A stretch of DNA of 64,000 nt. Source: Bradysia coprophila. Lineage: Eukaryota; Arthropoda; Insecta; Diptera; Sciaridae. The stretch is taken from contig NW_023503608.1 in the NCBI RefSeq assembly GCF_014529535.1, positions 5,630,501-5,694,500 on the forward strand, written 5' to 3'. Under the pieces are notes generated by a model. That model was not told the DNA's origin, ran no database searches, and saw nothing but the letters and a program-made list of their open reading frames with translations. Below, in pieces: positions 23,047 through 35,188 of the stretch; position 1 is the first letter of the stretch; the number at the start of each line of letters is the position of its first letter. The position numbers and the translations under genes are program-made.

Positions 23047-24518
23047 TTTCAGTCGGTTCAAAAACTTGATTTTCTATTTTAAAAGTGTCACCAAAAAATT
23101 AGAGCTTTCAAAGCTCTTGAAACTTTGACAATGAAGAGAAGGTCGATAGATCGGTTCGGTTTTAAAGCACTGTACAAGTAAAATTTGAAATACTTTTCGA
23201 GTCAACAATAATTGGTTTCAGAAAAAATACGTACGATGCGTTTCTCCACTAAAAAAAGACTTTAATACAGGTATAAATTGACTTTGATCATACTTTCTTT
23301 TCATACAAACGTTGAGGTCGTTAATCGTTCTTTTTCTCATGTTACTCTTATAGTCTGCAAACCTAAGAGACTAATACTAATACTTCGCATCGCATGAGTC
23401 AAATTAATTGATTCTATATTCTATACCTCCAAGCTGGCTATAAAAATGCATGAAATTCTCTTTCTCTACGCAAAATTTCATTAAATTCTCTATTCATGAC
23501 TTAATCCTCTATTCCTTCTTCATAGAATAGTGAATTCAACAAAGCAAATTCCTTCCACACTTTTCGTACGTAAACATGAACCGTACCATTGAAACGATAA
23601 AAATGAATTTTCTCTGTGGGCATTTCTTTTCAGACAAAATGAGCAACGATTTCTTACACATTTTTATTGCAAAGGTTTATTCATAAAAAAAAAATTGTTT
23701 CGTCGACTTTAAAACAATAATGGGATTTAGTCATGGTATTGTTTTGTTAAAATTCGAATTCACATGGTTCTGTGTTGTTTTTTTTTTCAACGAACGACGA
23801 ATTACTACAAACTTTTTTTATGGTACTGCATAATAGTCTCTCAAGTGTGGAGAGGATATTATATGAATGATGATGACTGTGGGAATGTGAAGGAAATTAA
23901 ACGTACCACAGACGATAGCTAAATATGGAAAAATTATTATTTTTGTTATTTTTGTGAACATTCATTTGTGAGTGATTTCATTCATGAACGCTTTGTGTTT
24001 AGTCTTTTATTCAATGAACGTAGTACTGTTCAAATTTCATTAACGAATGGTGGTAAGAAGAATGTGAAGGTGTGCAATTCATTCTGTAGTTGTACAACTT
24101 TTCGACCTATTTCGTATGTACACCTTTTTAATAAAACGAGTCCACAAGTCATAAAAATAAATCTAAAAAAAAACAATTTTTCTGATAAAGAGGCAGTAAG
24201 AAGTAATTGGAATAAAACTACGGTAAAATCTAGATAAATTTTATAGGCTACGTCGCGAAACAACTTTCACAACAATTAAGAATAAGTATACTTAAGTATA
24301 TGTTAAGGGTGAACACTCCAGATTGAGATGTAGTTGAGTCGGAAAAACTCTGAGACAATTCTACTGAGCTTTTACGTGCGCTGGACACTGGTAAAGAAAG
24401 TGTTTTGCTGAGGGTTGTTGTTTAACCACAAAAAGCCATCAACATTGAGACACGACAAATCAACGATCGCAAACATTGTCGATATTATGACTATTATCGA
24501 TCTTCACAGTTAGAAATA

Positions 24519-24615
24519 GTCATCTGTTATTGACAACGATGCCAGAATTAAGTGATATCATTCGGTTTATTCGGTTTGACTGAATGTTAAAACAATTGAA
24601 GTACTAGATTTTCTT
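24519..24615 (+). repeat. Dispersed ~100-bp repeat family, copy
   Basis: The head GTCATCTGTTATTGACAACG and the tail AATTGAAGTACTAGATTTTC lie 97 nt apart. Confidence 0.7.
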
Positions 24616-26104
24616 TATAACACTACTTATACAAAAGCTGTAACAAGTCCGACTTTAACGACTAAAGATTCTTTAGTAAAGAATGTCACAAGACGGTCAA
24701 TTGAAGGAACTTTTTGAAAGAAAAATGTTACAAGTCACATACATTTCAATTCAATACGATATTTCAAAACGAAACGCCTTTACTGTTGACATTGAAAGTG
24801 TTTTGCCAAAATGAAATTGTAAGCTATGCGGGTTTTTTTATCTCTCGTAAATTGGATGAAAATAAAAAAAAAATATTTCTGTTACGTTTGTGATTGGAAC
24901 TATAAATGAACGTTTGTGTGAAATACGCGAAGGCCGTGACTTATTTGGTTTCATTCATTAAAATCGACTATATTTATCAATACTAATCGAGCTACGAATG
25001 TATTTTGTTGATGGTGTTGAATGTTTTTTAACAAATTGAAATGACTAAGCTAGAAAAAGAATTTTTGGTATATTGAAACACACTTGAACTTGAACCTGAC
25101 CGACTGTTTTTTGGTGGACCACATAGAATATCTCAAGTGTTTTTGTTGTACTGTCGAATAAGAAGATTTGGCTTAATGTATACAACACTTGTCTCGATTG
25201 TGAAAACTTAAAATTGATTAGAATTACGCAGCTAACCATCTGTAAAATGCGAACTTTTTATTCAAGAGGAAAGTAACGAGATTTTCTCTGAAAATAGAAA
25301 ACTTACATTTTTTCGTTGTTTTTTTAACTTGACCCAATGACGATGGCGGAAAAAATGCATGAAAAATTAAAATCTTACGATTTCAAACGACACTGGTCTT
25401 TCATTAACAATCCCAGCCAACGAAGTATAAACTCAAGAAAAATACATCCATTCATAAATAATTACCGATGCATAAAGTGGAACCATGTAGCTCAGGAAGA
25501 ATAATCGCCATTTAGAAAAAAAAAGTGTTCAACGTTATGCTCGACGTAATTTTTCTTACATTTTTATTCAAAAATCTGTTTCAATTTGATGTTAAGTAAA
25601 AAAAAAGAATTATTTCGCTTATGAAAGACGTTTGGACGCAGTCTAGCGAATTTACACAAATTATGAATGAATATTGTACATGGGAATTTTACGCACTGTT
25701 CGGAATTCAGATTTAATTCAATGAGAATATTACTTCCTGTCATTGAATTCGAGCTGTTACGTCTTCACATAATAATGTGCTTGATGTCGGAGTCGTGGAA
25801 TGTGTGTGTGCCGGTTTTTTTTTTTATAATTTATATAAATTAATCAAGACTTTAGATGGATAAGAAAAAAAAACCATTTACAAATAATAGCATACGCAGA
25901 TGTTGCGCATAATGAATGGAATGACAAGTCGATTGAAAATAACGATGACCCGTGAATTTTTTATGATCAAATAGAGCTATTACCTCAGAGAGATAGTTGT
26001 CAAGCAAATTTGGTTAGTCTGTTTATATGTAAATACCTAATTCAAATCATAGAATTTCTACAGGAAGGAAGGCTAACTCACGTTATCCTGAAAAACATAT
26101 TTGT

Positions 26105-26206
26105 GTCATCTGTTATCGACAGCAATGACGAAAATAAGCAATAACATGCGGAGAATGCAGTCTTATATAGTAAAAACTTTGTTTAAACGAATGAAGTAAT
26201 AGATTG
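26105..26206 (+). repeat. Dispersed ~100-bp repeat family, copy
   Basis: The head GTCATCTGTTATCGACAGCA, the middle GTCTTATATAG and the tail GTTTAAACGAATGAAGTAAT with AGATT make this one of the best preserved copies. Confidence 0.75.
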
Positions 26207-29200
26207 ATTATTTGAAAGGGCATTTATTGCCAAGTTTTTTAACGTTGCGATTTGGCAACGGACTAAATGCAACACTAGAACTCACCCACAGCGCAAGGCT
26301 ATTAGACTAAAACAAAAGATAAGTTCACAAACAAAGCCAACGCTTTTCCCTTTCCCAGTGCTCACGTTTAGTGAATGAATTGAGAAGAAGAAGGATGTTT
26401 CGACCTCGAGAACAAGCGGCGGTCCAAAAGTCAGAGTGGATGGACTATCTTCAGTTGTTTCCGCTAGCTTCTTTCACAAGACAGCAGTAAATTTCCGCTT
26501 GAATAAATATTTGAAAATTTACATAGACAAATGCCATCATCTGATGGAAAGTTTGGACATGAGAGTAATGCCACTCCGAAAAAAACCCGAAGAGTGGCAG
26601 ACAAGAGTCAAAACATTCAGCAAAAACAGTCACTAGCACTCTTCTTACTCACTCTTGTAGTTTCGAAAAATTCCACTGCGGAATAAACTTTAAAAATATT
26701 TGAATCGAGTAAGAGTCTAAGAACGCAGCTTTTGCTCAAACCAATAGATACACTTCAAGCAATAAAATATTGAAAAATTTCAACTAATGACAAATGGTTG
26801 CAATTCAATTTCCAATTTTACTGTTAATTATCAATTTCATGATTCGCCCGTTCGATTAGGTTACCGCAGCCATTATCCATTAACCGAGATAAAATGTTTA
26901 ATGGAACATAGCCGCTTACAGCAAGACATCAAGGCATACGAAACGAAAATATATTATGGAAAAAAATAAACCAAATCCATAACATGTGTGCCTTGCGCCT
27001 CAGTCTGATATTTAAAAATGATTTTTTTTACAAAATCATTTTCGGAGAGATGAAAGCGGAAAAGGCCATTAAAAAGTACACTTTAACAATCTGTTTTTAA
27101 GAGACGCATGCAAATAAAAACCGTTTTTTCCGTCTCTTCTGAGTAATGAATGTTATGCCGATTCGGTTCTTTCTTTTTTGTCAAAAAAAAGTGAAAAAGA
27201 AAACAAAACAATTAGATTAGTCTCAGTTGAAAATATATACAAAACAAAACAAAATAAGGGAAAAACAAGAGTCTCGGTCATGCTCCGAAAGAGATAAATG
27301 TTCATTCATTGAAAATAGATGTAATCCTTTAGATGAATATTGGCTTTAAAATGACCAGAGGCATATGTTTAACATTATGTTATGTGAACTTGCGTCGCTA
27401 GGTTGTTTAAAGCAAATCTACTTTTACTTCACTACCGCCAACAGTGCTTAGTACGTTGTCACGGATTGGATGAAAAGGATTCAACGTTGTACAGTATTAT
27501 TGCCACCGATTCGATGTTTAATTATACATTTGAGTACAGACATGACCAAAGACCATTGACAAAGAACATTCACTACTACTAATTAAACTAATTTTTGTGT
27601 CATTTTAACCAATCACAGAATGAGTCGACTGATGCAAACGAACAATTCAATTCATTCAATATCCCATTTCCTAGCGACAATAAATCGAACAATGAGGTGA
27701 GGGTACAAACATGTACGAACGAATGTGAGAACTTTCATTTCGACTGCAATTACGGTCATCCTCAGAATTGTTCATGACCGTTCGTAGTACTTTTATACAC
27801 CGGTTAGTATCTGCCTATCTCGCATTTATCCCTCTAGTCCATAACTGTGTTGTGTATCTCGATATATCTGTTCTCGGCAGATAAAATAGTGAATGCACCT
27901 CTGTCCAAAATGATTATATTAACGATTTGGACGCCTACGGCTCGGTTACATAACTTTTAATTAGTCAAAATAAACATTTTAGAAAGAAGTGCATAGTCTA
28001 CTATTACCTCTAAAAACAGTTAAACTTGTGAAAATACTTTATAGTTCAGACGAAGAAACAAGTTCTTTGTTGCCTGTCTTATCCCGTTTGTAAAAGGTTT
28101 AAACACCCGGCCGATAAAATTTTCAGAAATCGTCCAGGTATTGCGAGTGTGTTTCTAAACATTTTGTGTTGTAAACTGTCTATGATGAAAATGACAAATG
28201 CATTCGTAAATTGGAGACCACGCATAATATGCCAATCAAAAGCAGACAGAACCGTAAAAATATACACTCGCACTCCTATACGCTATGTTCGTATAGCACA
28301 AGTGGAAAAGAAAAATAAAAACAAACAGAAAACTTCCGATAAACATTTCCTGTCTTATAAGTTTAATGTGTCGTCGAGCTCGTAAACTATACATCAAAAT
28401 CAAAAGAAATTTCGGAATTTTAAAAATAAAAAAAAGAAAGAAAAACAACAACGCCGCCGCTTGTTATACTTACTCGGAAGTACTTAATTTAAAAATGACA
28501 TCCCAAAATGAAATAAGTACGAAAAAAAAGACTACAACAACCATTCATTGATGCAACGGAATGATAAATTTGAAAAAATTACAAGAAATTGTCCATTAAT
28601 CACAAGCGGTTTTCATTCGACATAAAGTATGTGCAATTAGTCAATCCCACTTTTATTTTTGAATCGTCTTACATTTCGTTTCAATTACATATGGTACATG
28701 AACCAAAGTTTTTCGTTGCTAATGCTAATTTACAATTTCCATGCGAAGATGTGCGAGATTTAGGAGAAATTTAGTAATGATGAGGAGAAAAATAGATTAT
28801 TTTTTTTGTAAAATAATTGTGTTACATGGTACAGCAGTAAATTTCTGTCGAAAATCGGAATTATCAAAAATGTATACGTGGAATCCACATATGAATTCCG
28901 TAAGCAGTGATCAAACACTTTTTTTTAAAAACTCAGTTCATTTATTGAATCCTATCTAATAAACGAAGTTTTCTAACGTCTTGAATCATCGCAAATTCAG
29001 TAGTCTAATTACCCACCAAGTCAACCATATTGAGGACTGACAAGGTTTTCTTACCATGAAGGGAAACACATAATGTATTATAGTGGTGGTAAAGCAAGGG
29101 AAGTGATCTTGATCTATCTATATTTAATATCTCTTATTTAATCGTCGAGCCACAGAGTTTTTATGTTATTATGGACGCCTCAAATATCTCATCTCAATTT

Positions 29201-29908
29201 ACACTCAAAAAATGTGTCGCGAACATTTAGACACAACAGAGTTTTGAACACAATAAATCAATTTCTTTATACGTTAAACATCAAACTAATTAAAGAGCAT
29301 TGACAACAGTCGTACGACACAACCTCACTACACACAAAATCCCAATTGATTCGAGAAAATTCTTATTTGTTTTAAATGCCACTACCTTACTTAACCTATT
29401 ACCCGTTGTATCGGATACGGCTAAATTGACACTGACCTACTCGGTCGAAGTTTTTCGAAACTGTTTTTTTAAAAGGTGGACGCATTTGATCCCTTTCGTC
29501 TTAGACAAAGAATTTTATGCAAATGGGATCGGAATAGGTTTACCAAGTTCAACTGTGGTTAAAAATTACTCTTGGATGTTAAGCAAACTTTAGGAAAGAG
29601 AATCTAACCCGATCCGAAACTGAGAATCTGGTTGAGTTTAAACCTGCCATGAGAGGTTTCAGGTTTCAACTCAAATTTTCACACAAAATGTTCATGTAAA
29701 CTGCCAGGTCATGACCAGACCATAGACCGGATTACTATAGATTCCAATTGTTTAACTTTTTCGCAAAGTTGCTATTCTCATGGATATTCGTACATCTAGG
29801 GCATGAGTCACTGGTAATAAACAATTTCAATAAGAAAACAGTTTGGAGATGGAGATAGGTCCTAACGTATCACGCGATCTTTTATAATCGATCTCCCAGA
29901 AACGATTA

Positions 29909-30167
29909 ATCATCTCTGTTATCTACAGGAACATTGGCAAAAAATAGTTGAAAGTCTCACCAGTTTTGGGACTTTGTCTCCAGGTAATCTACAAAAACTG
30001 GCTATGTTTTTCGTTTGGGACGCTACACTGATATAGCTGTGGCGGTCATTGTCACTTGGAGACAAAGTAACCCAAGTCCATTGAGATTTTCAACTCATTT
30101 CTGTAAGTGAGTGAGCTCTTCCATAGGAAAATGAATGTTGAAACAACTGAAGTACGAGATTTTCTAT
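29909..30167 (+). repeat. Dispersed repeat copy interrupted by a foldback
   Basis: The head ATCTCTGTTATCTACAGGAA begins near 29909 and the tail AACTGAAGTACGAGATTTTC ends near 30167. The 148-bp inverted-repeat element at 29947-30094 separates them, so the two pieces look like one older copy split by a younger insertion. Confidence 0.55.
29947..30094. mobile_element. 148-bp foldback MITE nested in a repeat
   Basis: The left arm GTTGAAAGTCTCACCAGTTT, followed by GGGACTTTGTCTCCA, pairs with the right arm TGGAGACAAAGTAACCCAAG, followed by TCCATTGAGATTTTCAAC, with some mismatches over about 36 nt. I saw no target duplication. Confidence 0.7.
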
Positions 30168-30278
30168 TAATTTGATCAGCAGATGTAAAAGATTAAATTA
30201 ATACATGCAATTCCTAAAAGGTCAAATCAAAAACCCATCCAATAAATGGATTTCACTGTTTATCAAAAATGTACTCAC

Positions 30279-33200
30279 CGGAATTTTTGACGTTCGTAAG
30301 AACTCCAGCAAAGCTTCCAAAGAACCTAATGTGGATGCTTGAACATATACACCTTCCTGACTCAACTTTATGTGACTAAGGGCCGATCTCAACTCTTTGG
30401 CCACCTCATCTCTACAAACGATCAATCAGTCAGTCAAAACTGTCCGGTTCAATCAAAGAAATTAAAAAGAAAATTTACCTGCACAACTCCACCTCATCCG
30501 GTTTTTGAGCAACATACAAATTCAAACCGGCTATGGCTTTTTCCAATTCTTTAGCAGCAATTTTGACACCTTGCGCTGCAATAATTTCTTTGTACTCAAT
30601 GTAAGCATTTTTAACACGTAGCTCTTTCATCGGCTGTGGCATGAGCAGCGATCTTATTTGGGTGACAATTGGTCCATCTGTGCCAGCAACGCACACTGTA
30701 TCACCTTCCCTCAGTTTGCCATTAATTAAAATAGCATCGATTGTCGTTCCAAGTCCAGGAATAGCTTTCACTTCCAATACGGTGGCCAGTAACTCTTCGC
30801 TGTACATCAGTCGTTTCGCCAGCACTGTTTGACACATTTCCACAATCAAATACAATAAGTTGCCCATTCCCTCCCCAGTAATGGCACTGGTTGGCACGAG
30901 ACTGATATAATCCGATGGATCTGGATTTTCATAGAACAAAGCTGCGTTGAGTCCCTGTTCGGCGAACTGGACAATTGTTTCTTTCGTTCGTTTCTGAAAT
31001 TCAAGTTGAGTATTCGGTGCTTGATTGTTTAGAACGTCACGAATGTCCTTGCGAATGTGCGTATTCCAGTCGTATAATCGATCGATTTTATTTAATGCCA
31101 CAACGAACGGAGTCTTTTTCGATTTAAGTAAATTCAACGATTCGATTGTTTGCGGCTCAAGACCATGCATAATGTCGACAACGAGAATGGCAATGTCACA
31201 CAGGGATGAACCCCGACTTCTAAGATTACTGAACGACTCGTGACCAGGTGTGTCGATGATCAGAAGACCGGGTAGCCGGAATACCATGTCGGTGAACTGA
31301 ACAATCAATAATACGATATTAAGCAAGACAAGTACGTGTGACAAGTGTGACGTAACATTACCCCTTTAACAATTCTAGTTTGTTCTTTGATCGCATCAAT
31401 GGGAACATTTGTGGCACCAATTTGTTGTGTAATGCCACCCGCTTCACCGTCTTGAACATTCGTCCGACGAAGTTTATCCAGAATTTTTGTCTTTCCAGTA
31501 TCTACATGTCCCAAGACACACACCACAGCTGCTCGTAGATTATCTACAGTTCGCTTTTGCTCGGCAGCATGTCGCCGTTTCTAAACAAAATAATTTCAAT
31601 TTTGAGCAAAGAATGAAATGAAGGGATATGAGGCGCAAAAACTTACCAGAATTCGTTCCCAAGCTTTTTCGCGTTTAGCTTCAGCATCGGTTTTAGAGTC
31701 ACCCTCACCATCTGATTTCTCATCACTATCAGATTCATCTTCATCTTCTTCGTCGCTCTCTTCCTCCGATTCGTCATCGACGCTTTCCTCTTCGGATTCA
31801 GCTTTAGCCGCAGTTTCTTGTTCCTTTTTCGTTTCTTCAGATTCGTCTTCAGATGAGCTCGACGCATCCCATGAATCCTTAATCTTTTCAACCTCTGGAA
31901 CTTCTTCCTTCTTTTCAGCGATTTCAACGGTATCATCAGCGGCAGTAGTCTCCACTTCACTCTTCACTTGCTCTTCTTGTGATTCGCTATGCTGCAATGT
32001 ATCCTTCTTCTTGTTGGGTCTAATTCTTGTACCTGGTCGCGGACGTTTTTCTCCTACTTCCGGGACATCGACACCCTGTGCGCGCAGATTTTCTAACATA
32101 GCTTGGGCACGAGCTTTGTCTAATTTTTGCTTGGCTGTAAGTAGTTTACCCTCGGCTTTGAGCCGAGCTTTTCGCTCCTGTTCCCGTTGTTTCTTTTTCT
32201 CTTTTCGTTCAGCTTCAAGGCGGATATTTTCCAGACGTAAAGTTTCCAGTTCTTCTTCGCGACGAATTCGTTCCTCTTCTTCTCGCTGGAATAAAAAAAA
32301 ATAATTATCTTCACAGAAGTGGGTCAATTTCAACCGAGTAATTTACCTTCAGACGCTCTTCCTCTTCTCGTACTTTCGCCAATCTTTCTTGCATGGCTGC
32401 CACCATGGCAGAGCTAACGCCTTTCTTCTTTGTTTTATCCTTTTCTTTGTCTTCTTCCTTTTTGTCTAATTTTCCTTTTTTCTTCTTTTTCTTATCATCC
32501 TTTTTGTCGCCTTCCCCTTCATTCTCCTGATTATTGTCATCATCTGCCTGTTCTACGGGTTTTTCTTCTTTCACCTTTTTCGGCTTCGACTCCTTTTTAG
32601 CTGCAACTTCAGTTCCACTGATGTCATCATCTACCTTATTGTCTTGTTGCTGCTTCAACAAAGCAGCTTCCCGTTTTTGACGTTCTTTTTTCTCCTTTTT
32701 CTTTTGTGCTGCAGATTTTACCGTGCCAGCATTTTGATCGTCCTGATCGTGCGATTCCGCTTCACCGTCAGCCCCATCGGAGGCTTTAGAATCTTTCCGC
32801 TTCACATCGACTGCAGCAGCTTTCTGTTCTACAGATTTCTCACCGGCATATTCTCTTTCCAATTCTGCCAACACTTTATCAATATCCTCGTCGCTGTCGT
32901 TCCTCTTCTTCTTCTCTTTCTTACTTTTCTTTCCACCTTTTTGTTGCGTATCTTTTTTCACCGGTTTGACATCAATTGCATCATCATCGTCTGTCACTGG
33001 TTGCTGTACCGCAGCATCGTCATCATCATCATCACTGAGATCAGCCATCAGCAAGTCGAAGCCACCTTTCTTTTCTTTTTTCTTGCTACTTTTAGTGACT
33101 TTAGGCGTATCGGCGTCTTCGTCTGCGGTCTTCTTATTCTTCTTATCCTTCTTTCCCAATTGCAACTCCTGAACTCCGCTTTCAACCAGATCCATTTCTT

Positions 33201-33492
33201 CGTCAGTGACACTGGATTTGGTTGCTTTCTTTTTATCCTTTTTCTTCGGTTTTTCCTTTTGCCGAGATTCATCGTCCGATTCTTGGGTCACAGGAACATC
33301 AATGTCACTATCCCTGGAAATGGTAACAAAAACAAAAGTTTATTTTCAGTGGAAGAGGTTTTTCGGATTATTTGTTGACACGTATATTGTCGCAATGTTC
33401 CCAAGGCGATTATTTACTAATTCCGCTATACCGACGCAGCAAACTTACCCATTATCGACAGCATCTTTTTTGCCTTTCTTTGATTTCACCAT
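30279..33492 (-). CDS. eIF5B: Eukaryotic translation initiation factor 5B, exons 1-6
   Basis: eIF5B is the GTPase that joins the 60S subunit to the 40S initiation complex and stabilises initiator tRNA. Exons in transcript order: 33492-33449, 33313-32347, 32285-31647, 31580-31362, 31296-30479 and 30411-30279; introns are 135, 61, 66, 65 and 67 nt. Residues 1-550 are a Lys/Glu/Asp-rich low-complexity N-terminus. The GTPase domain follows with G1 [16 protein letters not shown]2 [14 protein letters not shown]3 [20 protein letters not shown] and G4 NKIDRLYDW, then domain II up to TSKIP. Reading past the last donor (CCG/GTGAGT) meets a stop at 30222, which would give a protein lacking domains III-IV. 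The matching next exon is at 2710-2634, so the gene is probably intact but continues across a 27.6-kb intron and out of the window. This part encodes about 940 of an expected 1,200 residues. Confidence 0.95.
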
Positions 33493-34323
33493 TTTTGCAA
33501 ATTTCACAGATTAAATGATTAATTCTCTTCAGATTGTACAACAAAAATTTTCAAATGTGCTTTATGAGGTTAAGTTGTTAAATGTCACTGGTGTTGTCAG
33601 GCAGTTGTCAAAAAAATACAATTATACTGTGAAGTGATAGATGTCTCTGTTTTAATACATTTTTGTGGCGCAAACTATTTAGAATTGAATAGACTCACAA
33701 AAATTTAATATTTTTGGTGATTTGACTAAGTTTTTACTAAAACGCTTAAAAAACCTTACCAAAGTAGCTTTGTGTGATAAAAACATAAGAACGCAATAAG
33801 ACGTAATAAATCTTGTTAAATTTGTAGTGATATCATTAACTATTCAACGAACAGGCAAAAGACCAAAAGTTAAATAAGAGGCCTACACGAAGCAGTAGTC
33901 CTAAATTCTCATATAAAATAAATTCTCATATAAAATAAAGTTTTTATGTTCGTATAACGGACGTTCCAAACAAAATAAGACGCCAAATGACAGCTTATAA
34001 AATCTGGTTTTTTGCCTGTTCTTGGAGTGCGTTGATTCAATTCAATTCATTTTAGTGCTATGAATAGATTCATTCCGCTCGCTATTGGCGATGGCAACTT
34101 CTTACAACCCGAAAATGGAAGCTACTAGTTTTCGCTTCTATTGTTTGTCTCTTGAGGTGAAAGACTAAGTTATTCGAACTTTTTTGAGACTTTCCACTCA
34201 GCCTTAGATTATAGTCAATAACATCATATATTTATGGATTTTTGTTGTAATTGAATATTTAAAAATATTTTGAATGCTGAAAAAATCACATATTTAAAAG
34301 TGTGTGTGACAGCTTCGTGTAGC

Positions 34324-34494
34324 GACAGTAAAAGGGACTCTTATGCTTGATTTACTCTTACGACGTTTACGCTTCGTTTGCACTCCGTTTACTCTTTAAA
34401 CAATAAAAAAGAGGCGTGGTTTAACTGAACGGAGCGTAAACGGCGTAAGAGGAAATCAAGCATTAATGTCAAAAGTAAAGGGAGTCATAACGTC
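34324..34494. mobile_element. Foldback MITE
   Basis: The left arm (34324-34376: GACAGTAAAAGGGACTCTTA, then TGCTTGATTTACTCTTACG and the stretch around CGTTTACGC) pairs with the right arm (34430-34494) with scattered mismatches and a small insertion. I identified no coding region or target duplication. Confidence 0.65.
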
Positions 34495-35111
34495 AAAAGA
34501 AGCAAAGTTTTGCTTGATTTTTGCAAGTGGTTCCAGGTGGTTCCCGTGGTCCAATCGAAAAGTGATGTATAGAAGGTGCCCCTTATTTTTGATAATGAAC
34601 AAGTCGTCCATACATCATTTTGTCAAAAAACTTCAAATTTAGCCGATATAATTTTGGGTCATTTTGACTCTGCCGCTATTGTCCGTAGAGTGTGTGTTGT
34701 TCGTATTGAGGCTATTTACTCTAGGTAGTCTACCTCTATGGTAGATATAGTGCGATCATAATTTTTTATATCCATTTTCAATCATAAATTGTTTTCTGGC
34801 GTAAGACCCTGGACTTTCGGCTCATTGACCGAAAGTGCATTGGCTCACTGAATACTAAGTTGAGTCCTTGGTTAGGTGTAAATTGTACTATGCAATTGGT
34901 ATAATGAGTATCGTTCTAGCTATTCTTATCACAATAGTTCAAAGTATCGTATACACATAAATCTCAAAAAGATTTCAGATGATGTTGTCTTTCATGGAAA
35001 CAAAATTGTTCTCGATTCGTGGAATCGCGACTGATATCATCCAACTATCTTATCTAAACTAAATGTTCGATAAAGAGAAGCCATTTAAGTTCTAACAACA
35101 TCAAAACATCA

Positions 35112-35145
35112 TCAGTAGGAGTCTCGTTCTGTTTGTTGTAAGACT
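35112..35145 (+). promoter_or_regulatory. Possible Inr + DPE core promoter of the serine hydrolase
   Basis: TCAGT at 35112-35116 fits the arthropod initiator. Taking its A (35114) as +1, AGACT starts at +28, matching the downstream promoter element RGWYV at four of five positions. The resulting 5' UTR would be 75 nt. No TATA box was seen at -30. Confidence 0.4.
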
Positions 35146-35188
35146 GGAGTCGTTGTTAGAGTTCAATAAATTGTAATTTTGATTAAAA

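Larger units (their letters stand above)
21224..30278. other. Right part of the giant eIF5B intron, no gene seen
   Basis: AT-rich intronic DNA. Members of the dispersed repeat family lie at 21771-21872, 24519-24615, 26105-26206 and 29909-30167. There is a perfect 82-bp hAT-like palindrome (22965-23046) and a foldback nested in a repeat (29947-30094). Short open frames (for example at 23968, 26436, 27595 and 29300) lack conserved motifs or supporting splice signals. Confidence 0.6.
33493..35188. other. Divergent spacer between eIF5B and the serine hydrolase gene
   Basis: This should contain the promoter of eIF5B (leftward) and that of the serine hydrolase (rightward). It holds a small direct duplication (ATTCTCATATAAAATAA twice, about 33904-33940) and a foldback at 34324-34494. 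I saw no gene. Confidence 0.6.

Noticed and set aside
29300..29593. 97-codon plus-strand open frame
   Set aside because: The frame does not begin with ATG, no splice context or motif is seen, and the translation looks random.
30222..30278. Stop codon after exon 6 as the natural end of a truncated eIF5B
   Set aside because: Position 30278 begins a consensus GTGAGT donor, and a perfectly phased, homologous next exon exists at 2710-2634.
31618..32304. 228-codon plus-strand Ser-rich open frame
   Set aside because: It is the antisense shadow of the Lys/Glu-rich N-terminus of eIF5B. The neighbouring 32644-33378 frame is the same case.
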